Source: Paracoccus zhejiangensis
GTDB lineage: Bacteria; Pseudomonadota; Alphaproteobacteria; Rhodobacterales; Rhodobacteraceae
Assembly (NCBI RefSeq): GCF_002847445.1
Contig: NZ_CP025430.1
Location: 3,530,501 to 3,594,500 of the forward strand
Length of the DNA: 64,000 nucleotides
Direction: 5' to 3'
Under the pieces are notes generated by a model that did no database searches, was not told the DNA's origin, and saw nothing but the letters and a program-made list of their open reading frames with translations. A program made the translations under genes and the position numbers. Numbering within the stretch: position 1 is the first letter of the stretch; each line of letters begins with the position of its first letter. Below are positions 51,159 through 58,983 of the stretch, piece after piece.

Positions 51159-51194
51159 CGGGCTGGCCGGCCTTCGGGCCGGCCGCCTAGCCCG
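51159..51194. terminator. Strong hairpin between convergent dsbA-like and GntR genes
   Basis: A perfect 8-bp stem (GGCCGGCC 51165-51172 with 51177-51184) closed by a TTCG tetraloop, extended by an outer 6-bp stem (CGGGCT 51159-51164 with AGCCCG 51189-51194). T-runs are weak on both sides, so it may be a bidirectional transcript end rather than a textbook terminator. It includes the stop codon of the GntR gene. Confidence 0.55.
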
Positions 51195-51858
51195 TCCTGA
51201 GCGACGCGACGAGCTCGTGGAAGCGGTCGCCCTGAATGCGGACATGGGCATTCATCACCTCGGCAGCGCCAGCGGCATCGCCCGCCTCGATCCGCGAAAC
51301 GATGGTCGCATGTTCCTGCAGCGAGCGCATCATCCGCCCCCGCACGGTCAACTGACGCCGGCGATAGGGTTGCAGCATGGTCTGCAGCCGCTGCGCCTCG
51401 GCCTCGAGGAACCGGTTTCCCGACGCCGCATAGATGGCCAGATGGAAGGCCCGGTTCTCGTGGTAATAGGCGTCGCTGTCGCCTGTGCGCGCGGCCTCGT
51501 CGCAGGCGGCCTGAGCGTCATGGATGCGCGCCAGCTCCGGACCCGAGGCGCGGGTGGCCGCCAGCCTTGCGCACATCGCCTCAAGCTCTGCCATCACCTC
51601 GAAGCGTTCGGTCAGCTCGACCACATCCAACTCGGTGACGAAGGTCCCGCGCTTCGGCTCGACCTTGACCAGGCCTGATGCCTCCAGCGCCTGCAGCGCC
51701 TCGCGGATCGGCGTGCGCGAACAGGCGAATTCCGCCGCCAGTGCTTCGAGATCAAGCTTTTCCCCCGGCACGAATCGGCCATCGACGATGGCGTTTTCCA
51801 GCACCTGCCGGATCTGCTGCACGGTCGGTTTGGCGGGGCTGGTCACGGCGTCATCCAT
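51187..51858 (-). CDS. GntR-family (FCD domain) regulator, probable malonate regulator
   Basis: A 223-residue regulator from ATG 51858 (the frame opens 8 codons earlier at 51882). It has a winged helix (LEALAAEFACSRTPIREALQ, ALEASGLVKVEPKRGTFV) and a C-terminal FCD all-helical ligand domain with candidate metal/ligand residues (HENRAFHLAIYAASGNRFL, LQEHATIVSRIEAGD). It is divergent from matA, in the position of MatR/MdcY repressors of malonate operons. Palindromes in the shared promoter fit FCD-type operators. MatR is the likely identity; malonate would be the inducer. Confidence 0.87.
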   Translation of the reverse strand: MDDAVTSPAKPTVQQIRQVLENAIVDGRFVPGEKLDLEALAAEFACSRTPIREALQALEASGLVKVEPKRGTFVTELDVVELTERFEVMAELEAMCARLAATRASGPELARIHDAQAACDEAARTGDSDAYYHENRAFHLAIYAASGNRFLEAEAQRLQTMLQPYRRRQLTVRGRMMRSLQEHATIVSRIEAGDAAGAAEVMNAHVRIQGDRFHELVASLRTG

Positions 51859-51918
51859 CAAGCGATTGCAAAGGCACCACAAAATTACGCCATCCCGTTG
51901 AAGTGTCCAACAACAATC

Positions 51919-51953
51919 TTGTTATATACAACATGAAATGAGTTATGTATAAC
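51919..51953. promoter_or_regulatory. Candidate MatR-type operators upstream of matA
   Basis: In a short AT-rich patch, TTGT-TATAT-ACAA (51919-51931) and GTTA-TGTA-TAAC (51942-51953) are two inverted repeats centred 22-23 bases apart, close to two helical turns. TNGT...ACNA arms are the usual operator form of FCD-type GntR proteins, and the published MatR site also has TTGTA/TACA arms. The GAGGAGGA ribosome binding site of matA (51961-51968) begins only 7 bases later, so binding here would block matA directly. Confidence 0.55.
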
Positions 51954-51974
51954 GATTGGGGAGGAGGACACGTC

Positions 51975-53309
51975 ATGGCAAGACCGAAACTGGCATTCCT
52001 GAACGACCTGGTTCAGGCGATCACCGGCAACGAGCGTCGCGGCAAGCGCGCGCCGATCACCGAGGAGGCCGCCGCCCGCAATGCCCTTTCGCGCCCGGCC
52101 TCCGAGCGTCTGGCCGCGGCCTGTGACGTACTGATGGGCCGGATCGGTGATGCCGCCCGCGTCGCCGTGGCCGAACAGGCGCTGGCTGCCTATGCCCAGT
52201 TGACCAAGCCCGAACGCCACGATTTCTTCGTGATGCTGCGCGACCGCTTCAATTCCTCGCCCGAGGCCATCCGCACGGCCTTTGCCGCCTATGACGCCGA
52301 CCCTTCGGCCCGGACGCTGGTGCCGCTGTTCAACGCCGTTGAACCGCCGCGCCAGACCCTGCTGCGCCGGCTGAACACCGCACCGGGCGCCACGCTGAAA
52401 CTGGTCCATATGCGCGCCGATCTGCTGAAGGCCATCGCGGATGATCCCGAGCTTGCGCCGCTCGACAGCGATTTCGGCCATCTCTTCGCCTCGTGGTTCA
52501 ATCGCGGCTTCCTGACCATCCAGCGCATCGACTGGTCGACCCCGGCCAATGTGCTGGAAAAGATCATGGGCTATGAAACCGTCCACCCGATGAAGGGCTG
52601 GCAGGATCTGCGCCGCCGTCTCGACCCGGCCGACCGCCGCTTCTATGCCTTCTTCCACCCGGCGACCGGCGACGAGCCGCTGATCTTCGTCGAGGTGGCG
52701 CTGATGCGCGACACCCCTGCCGAGATCGCGCCGATCCTGAACGCCCCCGCGCTCGATCTGGCCGAAGAGGCCGATACCGCCGTCTTCTACTCGATCAACA
52801 ACACCCTGGCCGGGCTGAAGGGCGTGTCCTTCGGCAACTTCCTGATCAAGCAGGTGGTGGCCGAACTGGCCGCCGAACTGCCCTCGCTGACGACCTATGT
52901 CACGCTCTCGCCCGCGCCGGGCTTTGCTGGCTGGCTGAGCGGTGTGAAAGAGCCGGAAGCGGTGAAGCTGGCCGAGGAACTGGATCAGGGCGCATGGCTG
53001 ATGGACGCCGCCGAGGCCGAGCGGCTGAAACCGCAGGTCGAGGCGCTGGCGGCGCGATACTTTACCGAGGCGCGGTCGAAATCCGGTGCGCCGCGCGATC
53101 CGGTTGCGCGTTTCCATCTGGGCAATGGCGCCGCCGCATGGCGCGTCAACTGGCCCGGCGACCGCTCGGACGGGGCGGTGAAGCGCGCCCACGGGCTGAT
53201 GATCAACTATCTCTACGAACCCGCCGCGATCGAGGCCCAGCACGAGGCCTTTGTCCGCGACGGCACCATCGCCACCGGCGCGCCTCTGGCCGCCATCCTG
53301 TCACGCTGA
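51975..53309 (+). CDS. matA: Malonyl-CoA decarboxylase MatA
   Basis: A 444-residue malonyl-CoA decarboxylase converting malonyl-CoA to acetyl-CoA and CO2. ATG 51975 sits behind GAGGAGGACACGTC. Family features: a helical N-terminal domain (VMLRDRFNSSPEAIRTAF), then the GNAT-like catalytic part with FAFFHPATGDEPLIFVEVAL-like text (read here as FYAFFHPATGDEPLIFVEVA), YSINNTLAGLKGVSFGNFLI and VARFHLGNGAAAWRVNW. It is the first gene of the malonate operon, followed by matB after 20 bases. Confidence 0.94.
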   Translation: MARPKLAFLNDLVQAITGNERRGKRAPITEEAAARNALSRPASERLAAACDVLMGRIGDAARVAVAEQALAAYAQLTKPERHDFFVMLRDRFNSSPEAIRTAFAAYDADPSARTLVPLFNAVEPPRQTLLRRLNTAPGATLKLVHMRADLLKAIADDPELAPLDSDFGHLFASWFNRGFLTIQRIDWSTPANVLEKIMGYETVHPMKGWQDLRRRLDPADRRFYAFFHPATGDEPLIFVEVALMRDTPAEIAPILNAPALDLAEEADTAVFYSINNTLAGLKGVSFGNFLIKQVVAELAAELPSLTTYVTLSPAPGFAGWLSGVKEPEAVKLAEELDQGAWLMDAAEAERLKPQVEALAARYFTEARSKSGAPRDPVARFHLGNGAAAWRVNWPGDRSDGAVKRAHGLMINYLYEPAAIEAQHEAFVRDGTIATGAPLAAILSR

Positions 53310-53329
53310 CTGCATCTGGGGAGGGGACC

Positions 53330-54838
53330 ATGCAGACCATTCATCAAAGCTTCATCGCCTCGGTCGAGGCCCAACCCGGCAAGGCGCTGTTCGAGCGTCC
53401 GGGCCAGCCCGACATCACCTATGCCGAGGCCCGCGCGCTGGTCGAGCGTTTCGCCGCCGTGCTGACCGAGATCGGCGTCCAGTCCGGCGACCGCGTGGCG
53501 GTGCAGACCGACAAGAGCGCCGAAGCGATCTGCCTCTACCTCGCCACGCTGCAAGTTGGTGGGGTCTATCTTCCGCTCAACACCGCCTATACCGGTGCCG
53601 AGATCGACTATTTCCTCGGCGATGCCGCGCCGCGCCTGTTTGTCTGCACACCGGCAACGCTGGCCGAGCACAAAGCGCGCGAGACGGGGGGCCTGCGCGT
53701 CGAGAGCCTCGGCGCCAGGGGCGAGGGTTCGCTGATGGCGCTGGCCGAGGCGGCGACGCCGCGCGCCGATTGTGTTGAACGCGTCATGAGCGATCCGGCG
53801 GCGATCCTTTACACCTCGGGAACCACCGGGCGCTCGAAGGGTGCGGTGCTGACCCATGGCAACCTCGCCTCGAACACCGCCGCGCTGCTGGACAGCTGGC
53901 ACTATACCGCCGAGGACCGGCTGATCCACGCGCTGCCGATCTTTCACACCCATGGTCTTTTCGTGGCGGCGAACATGTCCATCGTCTCCGGCGCGACGAT
54001 GATCTGGCTGACCAAGTTCGACGGTGAAGAGGCCATCGACCTGATGGCGGATGCCACCGTGCTGATGGGGGTGCCGACCTTCTACACGCGGCTGTTGAAA
54101 TCCGACCGCCTGAACCGCGACACCACCGCCAAGATGCGGCTCTTCGTCTCCGGTTCCGCCCCGCTGCTGGCCGAGGATCACCGCGCTTTCGAGGAGCGCA
54201 CCGGCCATCCGATCCTTGAACGCTATGGCATGACCGAGACCTGCATGATCACCACCAACCCCTATGACGGCGCCCGCAAGCCCGGCGCGGTGGGCATGGC
54301 GCTGCCGGGGATCGAGATCCGAATCACCGACCGCGAGAGCGGCGCGACCCTGTCCGATGGCGAGATCGGTGCGATCGAGGTGCGGGGTCCGAACGTCTTC
54401 GAGGGCTATTGGCAGATGCCGGAAAAGACCGCCTCCGAGTTCCGCGACGACGGCTTCTTCATCACCGGCGATCTGGGGCAGATCGGTGATGACGGCTATC
54501 TGCGCATCGTCGGGCGCGACAAGGATCTGGTCATCTCGGGCGGCTACAACGTCTATCCGAAGGAAATCGAAGGGCTGATCGACGATATTCCGGGCGTGCT
54601 GGAAAGCGCCGTGATCGGGCTGTCGCATCCCGATCTGGGCGAGGGCGTGACCGCCGTGGTCGTGCCGCAGGGCGGGGCGAGCCTCGACGAGACCGGGATC
54701 ATCGCCGCCATCGGCGACCGGCTGGCGCGCTACAAGCAGCCGAAGAAGGTCCTCTTCGTCAAGGAACTGCCGCGCAACGTGATGGGCAAGGTCCAGAAGG
54801 CCGAGCTGCGCAAGACCTATGCCGATCTTTACAAGTGA
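53330..54838 (+). CDS. matB: Malonyl-CoA synthetase MatB
   Basis: A 502-residue AMP-forming acyl-CoA synthetase activating malonate. The frame is open far upstream inside matA; ATG 53330 is set by GGGGAGGGGACC. Motifs: the P-loop YTSGTTGRSKG near 161-171, the aromatic/gate region YGMTETCMI, GDLGQIGDDGYLRIVGRDKD and the catalytic Lys in PRNVMGKVQK at the end. Together with matA it converts malonate to acetyl-CoA. Confidence 0.94.
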   Translation: MQTIHQSFIASVEAQPGKALFERPGQPDITYAEARALVERFAAVLTEIGVQSGDRVAVQTDKSAEAICLYLATLQVGGVYLPLNTAYTGAEIDYFLGDAAPRLFVCTPATLAEHKARETGGLRVESLGARGEGSLMALAEAATPRADCVERVMSDPAAILYTSGTTGRSKGAVLTHGNLASNTAALLDSWHYTAEDRLIHALPIFHTHGLFVAANMSIVSGATMIWLTKFDGEEAIDLMADATVLMGVPTFYTRLLKSDRLNRDTTAKMRLFVSGSAPLLAEDHRAFEERTGHPILERYGMTETCMITTNPYDGARKPGAVGMALPGIEIRITDRESGATLSDGEIGAIEVRGPNVFEGYWQMPEKTASEFRDDGFFITGDLGQIGDDGYLRIVGRDKDLVISGGYNVYPKEIEGLIDDIPGVLESAVIGLSHPDLGEGVTAVVVPQGGASLDETGIIAAIGDRLARYKQPKKVLFVKELPRNVMGKVQKAELRKTYADLYK

Positions 54839-54902
54839 TTGACCGGCGCGCCGCGGGCCAGGAGGGGTCCCGCGCGCGCCGAACCTCAGGGAGGAGGGAC
54901 GA

Positions 54903-55298
54903 ATGATTATCTATGGAGTCGCCGTTCTGGCTGGCTGCCTTCTGGCGGGCATGGTCGTGGGCGATGCGCTTGGCGCGCTGCTGAACGTGGAATCGAATGT
55001 CGGCGGCGTGGGCTTTGCCATGCTGCTTCTGATCGTGCTGACCGACCGGATGCGCCGCTCTGGCCATTTCCCCCAGCACAGCGCCGAGGGCGTGCTGTTC
55101 TGGAGCGCGATGTACATCCCCATCGTCGTCGCCATGGCCTCGACCCAGAACGTCGTCTCGGCGGTGAAGGGTGGCCCGGTCGCATTGCTGGCGGGCGTGG
55201 GCGCCACCGTCGTCTGCTGGGCACTGGTGCCGGTGCTGGCGCGGATCGGCGGGGCCGAGGCACCGCTGCCCCCTGTCGATGAAGCCGAGGAGGTCTGA
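54903..55298 (+). CDS. madL: Malonate transporter subunit MadL
   Basis: A 131-residue membrane protein with four predicted helices (VAVLAGCLLAGMVVGDALGA; GVGFAMLLLIVLTDRM; SAMYIPIVVAMASTQNV; LLAGVGATVVCWALVPVLA). It is the small subunit of the two-part Na-dependent malonate carrier MadLM. A GGAGGAGGGAC ribosome binding site precedes it. madM starts 3 bases after its stop. Confidence 0.93.
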   Translation: MIIYGVAVLAGCLLAGMVVGDALGALLNVESNVGGVGFAMLLLIVLTDRMRRSGHFPQHSAEGVLFWSAMYIPIVVAMASTQNVVSAVKGGPVALLAGVGATVVCWALVPVLARIGGAEAPLPPVDEAEEV

Positions 55299-55301
55299 GC
55301 C

Positions 55302-56066
55302 ATGGAACTGATTGCGAATGTGCTGATCAAGAACGGGCTGCTTTTCGCCTTCCTGATCGTCGGCGCGGTGATGTGGCTCAGCTATTACGCCTCGCATCAC
55401 CTGACCCGTGGCCGGCTGCACGGATCGGCCGTGGCGATCATCGTCGGGTTGGTGCTGGCCTATATCGGCGGCCACTATACCGGCGGCAGCAAGGGTCTGT
55501 CCGACGTCCCGCTGTTTGCCGGGCTGGGGGTGATGGGTGGCGCGATGCTGCGCGACTTTGCCATCGTCTCGACCGCTTACGGCGTCGATCTGGGCGAGAT
55601 CCGGCGCTCGGGTCTGGTCGGTGTCCTGTCGCTGGCGCTGGGGATCTTTCTGTCATTCATCGTCGGTGCGGTCGTGGCGCTGATGTTCGGTTACAGCGAT
55701 GCGGTCAGCATGACCACGCTTGGCGCGGGTGCCGCGACCTATATCGTCGGTCCGGTCACTGGCTCGGCCCTTGGCGCCTCGAGCGAGATCATCGCGCTGT
55801 CGGTTGCCGCAGGGCTGATCAAATCGGTGTTGGTCATGGTCGGCACGCCCTTCATCGCGCCGCTGATCGGGCTGAACAATCCCAAGGCGGCAATGGCCTA
55901 TGGCGGGCTGATGGGCACGACCAGCGGTGTGGCGGGCGGGCTGGCGGCGACCGACAAGCGGCTGGTGCCCTATGGCGCGATGACGGCGACCTTCTATACC
56001 GGGCTTGGGTGCCTCTTGGGGCCGTCGCTGATCTATTTCCTGATCCGCGGGGTGATGGGCGGCTGA
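55302..56066 (+). CDS. madM: Malonate transporter subunit MadM
   Basis: A 254-residue membrane protein with about seven helices and the MadM-type segments YTGGSKGLSDVPLFAGLGVM, LGAGAATYIVGPVTGSALGA and GGLMGTTSGVAGGLAATDKR. With MadL it imports malonate. It is the end of the mat/mad operon. The rhizobial matABC operon uses an unrelated MatC carrier, so this unit combines matAB enzymes with a mad-type transporter. Confidence 0.93.
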   Translation: MELIANVLIKNGLLFAFLIVGAVMWLSYYASHHLTRGRLHGSAVAIIVGLVLAYIGGHYTGGSKGLSDVPLFAGLGVMGGAMLRDFAIVSTAYGVDLGEIRRSGLVGVLSLALGIFLSFIVGAVVALMFGYSDAVSMTTLGAGAATYIVGPVTGSALGASSEIIALSVAAGLIKSVLVMVGTPFIAPLIGLNNPKAAMAYGGLMGTTSGVAGGLAATDKRLVPYGAMTATFYTGLGCLLGPSLIYFLIRGVMGG

Positions 56067-56090
56067 TCGGCGGCCTATCCGAGAAATCGC

Positions 56091-56118
56091 GCGCGGCGGC
56101 CCCGGAGGACCGCCGCGC
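56091..56118. terminator. Hairpin between convergent madM and GST genes
   Basis: A perfect 9-bp stem (GCGCGGCGG 56091-56099 with CCGCCGCGC 56110-56118) around a 10-base loop lies between two gene ends. T-runs are weak on both strands, so it is only a probable bidirectional terminator. Confidence 0.5.
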
Positions 56119-56123
56119 ATTCG

Positions 56124-56840
56124 TCATTTGGCTGCTTCGGGATTGGGCGGCTGGTTCCAGCCGCGCTGCACTGCCGGGCGCGCCTCGAAGCGGTCGACCC
56201 AGGTGGTGACATTGGTGAAATCGGCCAGCCCGACCTCCTTGTCGGCCTCGTAGAAACGGGTCAGCGTCCGCACCCAGGGGGCGGTGGCGATATCGGCCAC
56301 CGAATAGTCACCGGTGATCCAGTCGCGCCCCTGCAACTGCCGGTCCAGCACGCCCAGCAGCCGCCGCGCCTCGCCATAATAGCGTTCGCGCGGGCGGGGA
56401 TCCTCGATCTCTTTTCCCTTGTAGCGGTGGAAGAAGCCGACCTGCCCGAACATCGGGCCGATGCCGCCCATCTGGAAGAACAGCCATTGCAGCGTGTGCC
56501 AGCGCGCCGCCCCGGATTGCGGCAGGAAGCGGCCGTACTTGTCGCCCAGATAGGTCAGGATCGCGCCCGATTCCCACAACCCCATCGGCTCGCCATAGGG
56601 GCCGTTCGGGTCGATCAGGGCGGGGATCTTGTTGTTCGGGTTCAGGCTGAGAAATTCCGGCGTCAGCTGGTCGGCCGGGTCGCCGATGCTGACCCGGTGG
56701 ACGTCATATTCGACGCCCAGTTCCTCGAGCATGATCGAGACCTTGACCCCGTTCGGCGTCCCCAGCGAATAGAGTTGGATCACGTCTTCGCGCCGTGGTG
56801 GCCAGCGATGGGTGATGGGGAAATCTGCCAATTTCGACAT
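56124..56840 (-). CDS. Glutathione S-transferase family protein (YfcG/Nu-like)
   Basis: A 238-residue GST: a thioredoxin-like N-terminal domain (LYSLGTPNGVKVSIMLEELG, NPNNKIPALIDPNGP, ESGAILTYLGDKY) and a helical C-terminal domain (QWLFFQMGGIGPMFGQVGFF, DRQLQGRDWITGDYSVADIA). T and N in TPNG replace the usual catalytic Ser/Tyr, as in the YfcG disulfide reductases, which use glutathione for disulfide-bond reduction. The substrate is unknown. Confidence 0.9.
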   Translation of the reverse strand: MSKLADFPITHRWPPRREDVIQLYSLGTPNGVKVSIMLEELGVEYDVHRVSIGDPADQLTPEFLSLNPNNKIPALIDPNGPYGEPMGLWESGAILTYLGDKYGRFLPQSGAARWHTLQWLFFQMGGIGPMFGQVGFFHRYKGKEIEDPRPRERYYGEARRLLGVLDRQLQGRDWITGDYSVADIATAPWVRTLTRFYEADKEVGLADFTNVTTWVDRFEARPAVQRGWNQPPNPEAAK

Positions 56841-56931
56841 GTTCGCACCTTACTATTTGTTGCGGGGCATGAGTTTGTGGTAAACGCCCCGTTAGCGCGC
56901 AACAAGCGCGGCGTTTTAGCGAGGTAAAGAC

Positions 56932-57369
56932 GTGATCAAAGAATTCAAGGAGTTTATCGCCCGCGGCAATGTCATGGACATGGCGGTCGGTATCATCATC
57001 GGTGCGGCCTTTACGGCCATCGTCACATCGCTGGTGGGTGACCTGATCAACCCGATCATCGGCATCATCACCGGCGGGACCGACTTCAGCAGCAAGTACT
57101 TCGTGCTGTCGGGCACCGCCCCGGAAGGTGCTGGCCTGCAGGCGGCGCGCGATGCCGGCGCGAACGTTTTTGCCTATGGCTCGTTCCTGTCTGCGGTCAT
57201 CAACTTCCTGATCATCGCCTTCGTCGTGTTCCTGCTGGTGAAAGGCGTGAACCGCATCAAGGACGCGACCACCGCCAAGGCGGAAGTCGTGGAAGAGGCC
57301 CCCGCCGGCCCGACCCAGGAAGAGCTGCTGGCCCAGATCCGCGACCTGCTGGCCACCCGCGCGGCCTGA
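56932..57369 (+). CDS. mscL: Large-conductance mechanosensitive channel MscL
   Basis: A 145-residue channel with the N-terminal amphipathic helix ([20 protein letters not shown]), two membrane helices ([40 protein letters not shown]) and the C-terminal helical bundle ([16 protein letters not shown]). It releases solutes on osmotic down-shock. The start is GTG 56932, with GAGG 7 bases upstream. The 91-base gap to the divergent GST gene is AT-richer but without named sites. Confidence 0.96.
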   Translation: MIKEFKEFIARGNVMDMAVGIIIGAAFTAIVTSLVGDLINPIIGIITGGTDFSSKYFVLSGTAPEGAGLQAARDAGANVFAYGSFLSAVINFLIIAFVVFLLVKGVNRIKDATTAKAEVVEEAPAGPTQEELLAQIRDLLATRAA

Positions 57370-57393
57370 TCCGAGCCAAGCGAAACGAGTTGA

Positions 57394-57421
57394 GGGCGTG
57401 CCGGACTGGCGCGCCCTTTTT
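57394..57421 (+). terminator. Rho-independent terminator after mscL
   Basis: A 9-bp stem (GGGCGTGCC 57394-57402 with GGCGCGCCC 57408-57416, one T-G pair), a 5-base loop and TTTTT. It is 25 bases after the mscL stop. Confidence 0.9.
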
Positions 57422-57503
57422 GCGTGGCGCAACAGCTGCGTGCGCTGCTGCGGCGGAAATCGCAACGGGGGGCCGGTTCGGCCAGCGAATGCTGGGTTTT
57501 GGC

Positions 57504-57558
57504 GTGCACAGCGGGTGCACAGCGGGTGCACCGGGGGTGCACAGGGCGTACACCGGAG
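57504..57558. repeat. Five tandem 11-bp repeats (GTGCACAGCGG type)
   Basis: Units start at 57504, 57515, 57526, 57537 and 57548. The first two are identical (GTGCACAGCGG); the third and fourth keep GTGCAC with changes in the tail; the fifth has GTACAC. Each unit carries the 6-bp palindrome GTGCAC (GTACAC in the last). The period of 11 places successive palindromes on nearly the same face of the helix. It lies in the 228-base gap between the mscL terminator and an MFS gene; the rest of the gap shows nothing else. Confidence 0.85.
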
Positions 57559-57649
57559 AGGCGCTGTTGCGGGGAGGGGCTGCCGTTTCCTCTGGCCGTC
57601 CGCATGACCGGTTCTTGCGCAAGGCTGTGCAAAGGCGGATGCTGCCGTC

Positions 57650-58939
57650 ATGTCGATAGAGATCGAGTTCGCTTTCAACGCCTTGACGGAGACTGCGCGA
57701 CGCCACATCCGGGTGTTTCAGTTCCAGCAGTTTCTTGACCGTTTTGCCATGGGCCTCACGGTGGCCGTGGTCGCGCTGGCGCTGACGGATCGTGGCATGG
57801 ACCTGTTCCAGATTTCGCTGCTTTTCGGGGTCTACTCGATCACGACCATGGCGATGGAACTGCCCTTCGGCGGTCTGGCCGACAATATCGGTCGCAAGCC
57901 GGTTTTCCTCGCAGCGGTGGTCGCCAGCCTGATCTCGGTGGCCCTCTTTCTGTCGTCCAGCGACTTCGCTGTTCTGGCCCTTTCCTTCGCCTTCATCGGC
58001 TTCGGACGCGCGCTGCGGTCAGGCACGCTCGATGCATGGTTCGTCGAAACCTTCAAAGCCGCTGCGCCGGGTGTGGATGTCCAACCCGCTCTGGCGAAAG
58101 CGCAATGGGCCAATGCGATGGGCCTTGCGGTCGGTGCGGTTCTGGGTGGCCTCCTGCCAGATGCGCTGGGCGCGATAAGCCTGGATCATGGGATCAGCGT
58201 CTACGATGTGTCCTATGCGGCAAGCTTCGTGGTGATGGTCGGGGTGCTGACCTACACCATGGTCGCCATCGCCGAGGAACCGCGCCCGCTGAACCCCAAG
58301 GCAATCGGGCAAGGGTTCGCAAGGGTCCCGTCGGTGATTGCCGAGGCTGGTGTTCTGGCGTTGAGACATCCGACGCTTTCCCTGCTTCTCGCGGCTCTGG
58401 CGCTGTTCCTGATGGCGACCAATCCGGTTGAGGTGATCTGGCCGACCTATGCCAAGCCCATGCTGGACGAGGATTATGCCAACACCGCCATTGGCGCTTT
58501 GACGGCGGGATATTTCTTCGCCATCGCTTTCGGTGCGTGGTTGTCGCCCCATATCAGCCGGATCTTCAGGCGTCGCCACGCCGTCTCGCTTGCGGCGATC
58601 TTTGCCTGTCTCGCGCTCGTTCAACTGGCCTTGGCCATGGTGGGCGGCATCGTCGGGTTTGTCGGCGTCTTTGTGCTCTATTCCGTCATTCTCGGCGCAA
58701 GCGAGACGCCTGCGAGCAGCATCCTGCACCGCTGCGTGGAGGATCGGCAAAGGTCCACCATGTTGTCCCTTCGATCCCTCATCCAGCAATTCGGCGCCGC
58801 GATAGGGCTGGTCATGGCCGGGGCCCTGGCCGAGATCTATTCGACGCCCATTGCCTGGAGTGTCGGCGCCGTCTTTCTGCTGATGGCAATGATCCTGAGT
58901 CTGGTGTTGGCCAAACGACTGGCCGCCGGAGCCGTGTAG
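57650..58939 (+). CDS. MFS transporter
   Basis: A 429-residue major facilitator protein with about twelve helices and the loop-2 motif GGLADNIGRKP near 78-88. The N-terminal cytoplasmic segment is about 25 residues. The middle loop (EEPRPLNPKAIGQGFARVPS) separates the two halves. The family resembles multidrug/sugar exporters of the DHA type, but the substrate cannot be assigned. The ribosome binding site is weak. The start is 92 bases after the 11-bp repeat array, which may control it. Confidence 0.85.
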   Translation: MSIEIEFAFNALTETARRHIRVFQFQQFLDRFAMGLTVAVVALALTDRGMDLFQISLLFGVYSITTMAMELPFGGLADNIGRKPVFLAAVVASLISVALFLSSSDFAVLALSFAFIGFGRALRSGTLDAWFVETFKAAAPGVDVQPALAKAQWANAMGLAVGAVLGGLLPDALGAISLDHGISVYDVSYAASFVVMVGVLTYTMVAIAEEPRPLNPKAIGQGFARVPSVIAEAGVLALRHPTLSLLLAALALFLMATNPVEVIWPTYAKPMLDEDYANTAIGALTAGYFFAIAFGAWLSPHISRIFRRRHAVSLAAIFACLALVQLALAMVGGIVGFVGVFVLYSVILGASETPASSILHRCVEDRQRSTMLSLRSLIQQFGAAIGLVMAGALAEIYSTPIAWSVGAVFLLMAMILSLVLAKRLAAGAV

Positions 58940-58940
58940 C

Positions 58941-58964
58941 GTTTGCCCGGAGCACCGGGCAAAC
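58941..58964. terminator. Perfect hairpin between convergent MFS and ald genes
   Basis: A 10-bp perfect stem (GTTTGCCCGG 58941-58950 with CCGGGCAAAC 58955-58964) and an AGCA loop sit directly after the MFS stop and 19 bases before the end of ald. GGTCTTT follows on the plus strand, a weak T-run. Confidence 0.65.
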
Positions 58965-58983
58965 GGTCTTTGCGTGATGCGCT

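Noticed and set aside
57504..57558. CRISPR array
   Set aside because: Units are 11 bases, directly tandem with no spacers, and no cas genes are present.
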